The position numbers and the translations under genes are program-made. Shown here in pieces: positions 28,034-32,298 of a stretch of 32,298 bases of DNA. The notes under the pieces were generated by a model that worked only from the letters and a program-made list of their open reading frames with translations, ran no database searches and was not told the DNA's origin. Position 1 is the stretch's first letter, and each line of letters starts with the position of its first letter. Location: contig NTKH01000008.1 in the NCBI GenBank assembly GCA_002457645.1, positions 1-32,298 on the forward strand. The letters are read 5' to 3'. The DNA is from Bacteroidetes bacterium MED-G20. GTDB taxonomy: Bacteria; Bacteroidota; Bacteroidia; Flavobacteriales_D; Parvicellaceae.

Positions 28034-28540
28034 TTGAGATCACTAATTTTAATAACTTCAATATGTTTTTTGACTATTTTTTCTCAAAGTCAAAAATTTG
28101 CTTTCGTTGATTCTGAATATATATTAGATCAGATGGAAAGTTATCAAAAAGCACAGAAGCAAATTGATGATTTAGCTGCAGATTGGCAGAAAGAATTGGA
28201 TAAAAAATTAGCAGACATTGAAGGCAAAGTAAATGATTTGAGAAAAAACGAATTGCTTCTTCCAGAAGATATTAAAGAGGAAAAAGAATTAGAAATAACT
28301 ACTTTACAAAATGATTTAAGAATTTTCCAAAGCAAAAAATTTGGAGTAGGAGGAGATTTATTTAAAAGAAGAAAAGAACTAATCCAGCCCATACAAAGAA
28401 AAGTTTTTAAGGCCATAGAATCTTTAGCAAAAGATAATAATTATAGTTTTGTGCTTGATAAAAGTAAAAATTCAAATATCTTGTACGCGGATCCAAAGTA
28501 TGATAAAAGTGATGCAATTATTAGAAAACTAAAAAAGTAA
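28034..28540 (+). CDS. OmpH/Skp-like periplasmic chaperone (first copy)
   Basis: This 168-residue protein uses a TTG start: an in-frame TAA at 28028 excludes upstream starts, and TTG gives a full signal peptide (~1-19, ending IFSQS). The mature protein opens with KFAFVDSEYILDQMESYQKA, the OmpH family signature. A long helical hairpin (~40-125) rich in K, E and D follows, then a short C-terminal part of the trimerisation body. Skp holds unfolded outer-membrane proteins in the periplasm for BamA. It sits 15 nt after bamA and 3 nt before a second copy. Confidence 0.93.
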   Translation: MRSLILITSICFLTIFSQSQKFAFVDSEYILDQMESYQKAQKQIDDLAADWQKELDKKLADIEGKVNDLRKNELLLPEDIKEEKELEITTLQNDLRIFQSKKFGVGGDLFKRRKELIQPIQRKVFKAIESLAKDNNYSFVLDKSKNSNILYADPKYDKSDAIIRKLKK

Positions 28541-28543
28541 ACA

Positions 28544-29050
28544 ATGAAAAACACATTAAAATCTATCTTATTTACCCTTGCCATTATAACCTCTTTTAAT
28601 TTTAATGCTCAAAAATTAGGACATGTTAATTCTCAAGCAATTGTTCAGGAAATGCCTGATTATGAATCAGCTCGACAAGAACTAGAAAGTTATAAAAATG
28701 ATTTGTCAAAAGAATTAGAGATGTATCAAAAATTGATTATGGAGTTTGCTCAAGCTTATGAAGAACAAAAAAGTGGTATGTCAGCAGAATCTAGACAAAG
28801 GAAAGAAGCAGATTTAATGGAAAGACAGCAAAATTATGAGAAGAAAGCCTATGAAGCTGAAACTAAATTACAACAGAAGGAACAAGAATTGTTACAAGCA
28901 ATTATGATTAAAGTGAATAATGCTGTTCAGGACTTGGCCAAGGCAGAAGGATATTCTTATATTTTTGAAAGAACGACATTGCTTCATGCTGGTGGAGATG
29001 ACATTAGCGATAAAGTAAGAAAAAAGCTAGGTATAGTTACTTCAAACTAA
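28544..29050 (+). CDS. OmpH/Skp-like periplasmic chaperone (second copy)
   Basis: This 168-residue paralog of the preceding gene has a signal peptide ending FNFNAQ (~22) and the OmpH opening KLGHVNSQAIVQEMPDYESA. A coiled-coil arm (~45-125) is rich in E, Q and K, and the C-terminus has EGYSYIFERTTLLHAGGDDIS. Both copies are exactly 168 residues but have diverged strongly, so this is an old duplication. It is followed by a strong terminator that ends the envelope-assembly transcript. Confidence 0.94.
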   Translation: MKNTLKSILFTLAIITSFNFNAQKLGHVNSQAIVQEMPDYESARQELESYKNDLSKELEMYQKLIMEFAQAYEEQKSGMSAESRQRKEADLMERQQNYEKKAYEAETKLQQKEQELLQAIMIKVNNAVQDLAKAEGYSYIFERTTLLHAGGDDISDKVRKKLGIVTSN

Positions 29051-29056
29051 TTTATT

Positions 29057-29082
29057 AAGGCTCTTTTAAAGAGCCTTTTTTT
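29057..29082 (+). terminator. Rho-independent terminator after ompH2, abutting murI
   Basis: AAGGCTCT and AGAGCCTT form an 8-bp stem around a 5-nt loop (possible extra A-T pairs inside), followed by Ts to 29082. The hairpin starts 6 nt after the ompH2 stop, and its T-run ends 4 nt before the murI ATG at 29087. Confidence 0.88.
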
Positions 29083-29086
29083 ATCA

Positions 29087-29908
29087 ATGGACGGTTCAAT
29101 TGGCATATTTGACTCAGGATACGGTGGATTAACTGTATTAAAGTCCATTCAAGATCTAATGCCTACTTATAATTGTATTTATTTAGGGGATAATGCAAGA
29201 GCCCCATATGGTGAAAGATCTTTTGAGGTTATTAATCAATATACTTTAGAAGCTGTAGAATTTTTATTTTCCAAAAATTGTCCTCTCATAATACTGGCCT
29301 GTAATACATCATCTGCAAAGGCCTTGAGAAATATTCAGCAAAATATTCTCCCTTCAAATTATCCAAATAAAAAAGTATTAGGTGTAATTAGACCAACCAC
29401 AGAAGAAGTTGGTAATATTTCTATTTCTGGGTACATAGGTATTATGGGCACGGCTGGTACAGTGGTATCTAATAGTTATCCGTTAGAAATTGCAAAATTT
29501 TCTCCCAATGTGAGCGTTATACAACAGAGTTGTCCTATGTGGGTTCCTTTGGTAGAAAATAATACTTTTATGGAAGAAGGAGGTCAATATTATATTCAAA
29601 AATATGTGGATGAACTTTTAGAAAAAGAACCAAGAATTGATACCATAGTATTAGCATGTACACATTATCCAATTCTGAAGCATTCCATAGAACAATTTTT
29701 ACCCAAAGGAGTAAAATTATTTGATCAAGGAGATTTAGTTGCTCTGAAATTAAATGATTATCTGAAAAGACATTCTAAGATTGATAATTTAATTTCTAAA
29801 AATGGAAAAGTAGAAATTTTAACATCTGAATCAAGTGAAAAATTTGATGATCATCTAAATTTATTTTATGAAGCTAATCATCAATCAAAAAAGGTTCAAA
29901 TTTCTTAA
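29087..29908 (+). CDS. murI: Glutamate racemase
   Basis: This 273-residue protein makes D-glutamate for peptidoglycan. The N-terminal GIFDSGYGGLTVLK has Asp9. The two catalytic cysteines are Cys72 in LACNTSSAKA and Cys191 in LACTHYPIL, and YLGDNARAPYGERS is also diagnostic. The ATG cannot be moved downstream without losing the first strand, so the gene truly begins 4 nt after a terminator. Its stop overlaps that of the convergent carbonic-anhydrase-like gene in TTAA (29905-29908). Confidence 0.97.
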   Translation: MDGSIGIFDSGYGGLTVLKSIQDLMPTYNCIYLGDNARAPYGERSFEVINQYTLEAVEFLFSKNCPLIILACNTSSAKALRNIQQNILPSNYPNKKVLGVIRPTTEEVGNISISGYIGIMGTAGTVVSNSYPLEIAKFSPNVSVIQQSCPMWVPLVENNTFMEEGGQYYIQKYVDELLEKEPRIDTIVLACTHYPILKHSIEQFLPKGVKLFDQGDLVALKLNDYLKRHSKIDNLISKNGKVEILTSESSEKFDDHLNLFYEANHQSKKVQIS

Positions 29909-30414
29909 TCCTTATACCAACTCGAGTACTCAATATATTTATTGGCCAAATCTAAAAGTTGTTTTTTAAATTCTCCTTCTTTAACCTTTTTGGCGGGTAC
30001 ACCAGCATAAATTTCTCCTGATTTTACATGAGTTCCCATTGTAACTACTGCTCCAGCAGCAATAATACTATCATTTTCTATAATACTGTTATCTAATACT
30101 ATGGCCCCCATACCTATAAGCACTCTGTCTTTAATGGTGCAGCCATGAACAATGGCGTTGTGTCCTATGGTAACTTGATTACCAATATTAGTAGGGCTTT
30201 TTTTATAGGTGCAATGAATAACTGCTCCATCTTGTACATTCACTTCATTACCCATTTTAATATAGTGAACATCGCCTCTTGTTACAGAGTTAAACCAAAA
30301 ACTACAGCGGTCTCCACAAATCACCTCTCCAATTATGGTTGCATTTTCTGAAATGTAGCAATCTTTACCCAATTGAGGATTTATTCCATTTATTTCTTTA
30401 ATCAATGGTTTCAT
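29905..30414 (-). CDS. Gamma carbonic anhydrase-like hexapeptide-repeat protein
   Basis: This 169-residue left-handed beta-helix protein of the gamma-CA/YrdA group is probably a trimer. The metal-binding histidines are in place: His67 (DGAVIHCTY), His85 and His90 (TIGHNAIVHGC). Repeats run from ~15 to ~140, including CSFWFNSVTRGDVHYIKMG, IGMGAIVLDNS, and EIYAGVPAKKVKE before the C-terminal helix. Many family members have no measurable carbonic anhydrase activity, so the reaction is uncertain. It is divergent from the Nfu gene (39-nt gap). Confidence 0.92.
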   Translation of the reverse strand: MKPLIKEINGINPQLGKDCYISENATIIGEVICGDRCSFWFNSVTRGDVHYIKMGNEVNVQDGAVIHCTYKKSPTNIGNQVTIGHNAIVHGCTIKDRVLIGMGAIVLDNSIIENDSIIAAGAVVTMGTHVKSGEIYAGVPAKKVKEGEFKKQLLDLANKYIEYSSWYKD

Positions 30415-30453
30415 TTGAAATGTGTTTACGTAATTTAGCTAAAAATAAATAAA

Positions 30454-31074
30454 ATGAGTAGACCAGTTACTATTTATGCTGAAATGACCCCAAATCCTAA
30501 TACTATGAAGTATGTGGCCGATCACATGCTGGTAGAAAGTGGAGTAGTAATAGAGTTTTTATCTCCCAAAGAAGCCAAAGGGTATTCTACTTTTGCTGAG
30601 GCGCTGTTCAATTTCCCATTTGTTACTCGAATATTTATAACTCAAAATTTTGTAACGGTCTATAAAAACGATATGGTGGAGTGGAGTGATGTAACAATGG
30701 AAATGAGAGAGTTTATTAAAGAATGGTTGATGGAAAATGAAAATGCTGTTCAGCAAGTTCCTCAACAAGAAGTTATGGAGTCTTCGATTGAATCTCCTAA
30801 AATAACTACTACTAATTTTGCTCCTGAAATCAAAACTGAAAAAGATCAAAAAATTGTTGATTTAATTGATGAATATGTACAACCAGCAGTGGAGCAGGAT
30901 GGGGGCGCGATTCATTTCCAGTCATATAATGTAGAAAGTGGAGCAGTAACAGTAATTTTAAAGGGCTCTTGTAGTGGATGCCCATCTAGTACAGCTACTT
31001 TAAAAGGAGGTGTAGAAAACTTACTCAAATCACACTTGCCTGAAATTAAGGAAGTGGTGGCTTTGAATGGTTAA
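30454..31074 (+). CDS. Nfu-type Fe-S cluster scaffold/carrier
   Basis: This 206-residue protein combines an N-terminal Nfu_N domain (about 5-92: YAEMTPNPNTMKYVADH, FPFVTRIFITQNFVTV) with a C-terminal NifU-like domain (about 128-206). The latter has cluster-binding Cys173 and Cys176 in GSCSGCPSST. A ~35-residue polar linker joins them. Such proteins carry [4Fe-4S] clusters to apo-enzymes in the cytoplasm. Possible clients in this window include the radical SAM protein, but that is a guess. The stop overlaps that of the convergent PorG-like gene in TTAA. Confidence 0.94.
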   Translation: MSRPVTIYAEMTPNPNTMKYVADHMLVESGVVIEFLSPKEAKGYSTFAEALFNFPFVTRIFITQNFVTVYKNDMVEWSDVTMEMREFIKEWLMENENAVQQVPQQEVMESSIESPKITTTNFAPEIKTEKDQKIVDLIDEYVQPAVEQDGGAIHFQSYNVESGAVTVILKGSCSGCPSSTATLKGGVENLLKSHLPEIKEVVALNG

Positions 31075-31994
31075 AACTTGGCTCTAACTATCCTTGCTTT
31101 TGGCATTTTAAATTGCTTAGAAGAATATTTTCTAGATACCTTTCTATATGGTTTTCTATTTGAATAGTATGAATTTTTGGTATAAAGATTTTTACTAACT
31201 CTTATTCCAAAATTAAAATAACCATCTTTATTTTTAGGGTTTCCTCTTATATTTCCAGCTTGGAAATAAATTAGATTATCTGGATGAATATTACCTAAAT
31301 GTGCTTGGTTGGCATAGTTCTGAGTTTGTTCGCTTTGGCTGGCTGGCTCCATGAAAACAGTACTTATATCATCCAAATAATCAGTAAATGTCTTTACATA
31401 ATCAAATTGAATTCCGAAATTTATATTGTTATAATTAACGTTAATGCTAAATCCATTTAATATTCCAATTCCGAATAAACTATATTTTATGTTTTCTGTT
31501 TGTAATGGTTGTAAAAAAACCCAACTATTGGATCCATATATACTTCCCTTGGGGTTATGATAAAAAAATGTCGTTCCTATATGTATATTTAATAGAGCTT
31601 TATAATTGTACTTTCCCTTATTCCCAAGGTCATTTATTTGTAAAATATTGTATTGGATAGAACTGGAAAGTTCAGTAATGTTATTTTTTAATCTTAAATT
31701 CCTCCATTTTCTGGGTCCATCAGGTGTATCTGAATCATCTGCTTGAATAGAAAGATTTTTTAAATAAAAGAGATACGAAAATTTATTTTGATAATGTTTT
31801 TTAAAAAATATTCCGAAAGCAGGCCTTGTTTTGGATAGATGAAATGAAATATCACCCAAATAATTAGCTCCTCCAACTAGTAAACCAATCTCATTTTTCT
31901 GACTTCGAAGGGGAGAAGATAAGATTACACTTATTATTATTAGGAATGCTATCCTTCTCCCTTTGTAAAGCCAGTTTGTACTTATGCATATCAT
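31071..31994 (-). CDS. Second PorG-like (DUF6089) outer-membrane protein with basic tail
   Basis: This 307-residue protein has a signal anchor (~13-31, LRSQ at the cleavage region) and the DUF6089 landmarks in the same order as the gene at 23896: GGANYLGDI, WRNLRLKNNITELSSS, FTDYLDDISTVFMEP and RGNPKNKDGYFNFGIRV. It differs by a ~35-residue basic C-terminal tail (about 273-307) rich in K, R, Y and S that the other copy lacks. It lies 34 nt downstream of a T9SS cargo gene on the same strand, probably one transcript. A T9SS-related role is plausible. Confidence 0.82.
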   Translation of the reverse strand: MICISTNWLYKGRRIAFLIIISVILSSPLRSQKNEIGLLVGGANYLGDISFHLSKTRPAFGIFFKKHYQNKFSYLFYLKNLSIQADDSDTPDGPRKWRNLRLKNNITELSSSIQYNILQINDLGNKGKYNYKALLNIHIGTTFFYHNPKGSIYGSNSWVFLQPLQTENIKYSLFGIGILNGFSINVNYNNINFGIQFDYVKTFTDYLDDISTVFMEPASQSEQTQNYANQAHLGNIHPDNLIYFQAGNIRGNPKNKDGYFNFGIRVSKNLYTKNSYYSNRKPYRKVSRKYSSKQFKMPKARIVRAKF

Positions 31995-32028
31995 CTTCAG
32001 ATATATCTTTTAAATACATTTTTAGTTA

Positions 32029-32298
32029 TTAATTGATGATAAGGTGTTTGGTTACTATTATTTTTTTGCTATCGTTTCTAATATTGATGAAATACAATCC
32101 TTTGGAACCAAAATTAGATACCGGTATTTGAATGTTTGATGCATCTATTGTACTTATAAATACTTGCTGTCCTAGGCTATTGATAATTTCTACATAGTGG
32201 TTATTAAAATTATCTTCTGTTCCATAACTAATATTTATCATATATCTAGCAGGGTTGGGATATAATACTAGATTACTGAAAGCTTCAGCAATTGAAAG
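32029..32298 (-). CDS. C-terminal end of a T9SS-secreted protein (partial)
   Basis: The open frame continues past the internal Met at 32241 to the window edge with no stop, adding LSIAEAFSNLVLYPNPARY before MINISYG. The YPNPA motif, then VEIINSLGQQVFIS and SNFGSKGLYFINI, and the final VTKHLIIN are the classic type A sorting domain of T9SS cargo. The catalytic or structural part lies beyond base 32298, so the function cannot be told. The stop is at 32029-32031. Confidence 0.9.
   Translation of the reverse strand, partial: LSIAEAFSNLVLYPNPARYMINISYGTEDNFNNHYVEIINSLGQQVFISTIDASNIQIPVSNFGSKGLYFINIRNDSKKIIVTKHLIIN

Overview
The window looks like chromosomal core DNA of a marine-type Bacteroidota bacterium, most likely order Flavobacteriales. 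The evidence is strong A+T richness, the gene order rplM-rpsI-rpsB-tsf-pyrH-frr, type IX secretion (T9SS) C-terminal tails, two PorG-like (DUF6089) outer-membrane proteins, a TonB-dependent receptor, and promoter cores of the Bacteroidota TAnnTTTG type. Nearly all of it is protein-coding. No tRNA, rRNA, CRISPR array, insertion sequence or prophage gene was seen.

Layout. (1) 1-3532: translation operon (end of rplM, rpsI, rpsB, tsf, pyrH, frr). A hairpin terminator lies between tsf and pyrH. (2) 3636-4932: a small acidic repeat lipoprotein, convergent with a radical SAM/SPASM enzyme across a shared hairpin. (3) 5029-9506: apparent operon of an RND/MMPL-type membrane protein, rfbA and a short-chain polyprenyl diphosphate synthase, convergent with a TIGR01777-type epimerase. 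(4) 10564-14509: sucA-sucB (2-oxoglutarate dehydrogenase E1 and E2). (5) 14517-20716: a divergent four-gene locus. A TonB-dependent receptor and a DUF5689-type lipoprotein are on the minus strand, and two exported endonuclease/exonuclease/phosphatase (EEP) enzymes are on the plus strand. A near-perfect palindrome carries a promoter core facing each way. (6) 20744-23835: alpha/beta hydrolase and pdxJ on the minus strand; a CBS protein and nadK on the plus strand. (7) 23896-29050: PorG-like barrel, uppS, bamA and two OmpH/Skp-like chaperones, an envelope-assembly cluster. (8) 29087-32298: murI, gamma carbonic anhydrase-like protein, Nfu-type Fe-S scaffold, a second PorG-like protein, and the C-terminus of a T9SS cargo protein that runs off the right edge.

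How the genes work together. Most of the window is housekeeping: translation, TCA cycle, NADP, PLP, undecaprenyl diphosphate and peptidoglycan precursors, and outer-membrane protein assembly. The best candidate for a less-described system is region 5. It reads as a surface module that would cut extracellular nucleic acid or other phosphodiesters and import the products, with a DUF5689 lipoprotein where a SusD protein would be expected. This is inferred from family and context only.

Smaller structural signals are also present. Three convergent gene pairs overlap by exactly TTAA. Two minus-strand genes have a promoter core only 4-5 nt from the start codon. The murI start codon sits 4 nt after a terminator T-run. 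Two exported proteins use TTG starts.
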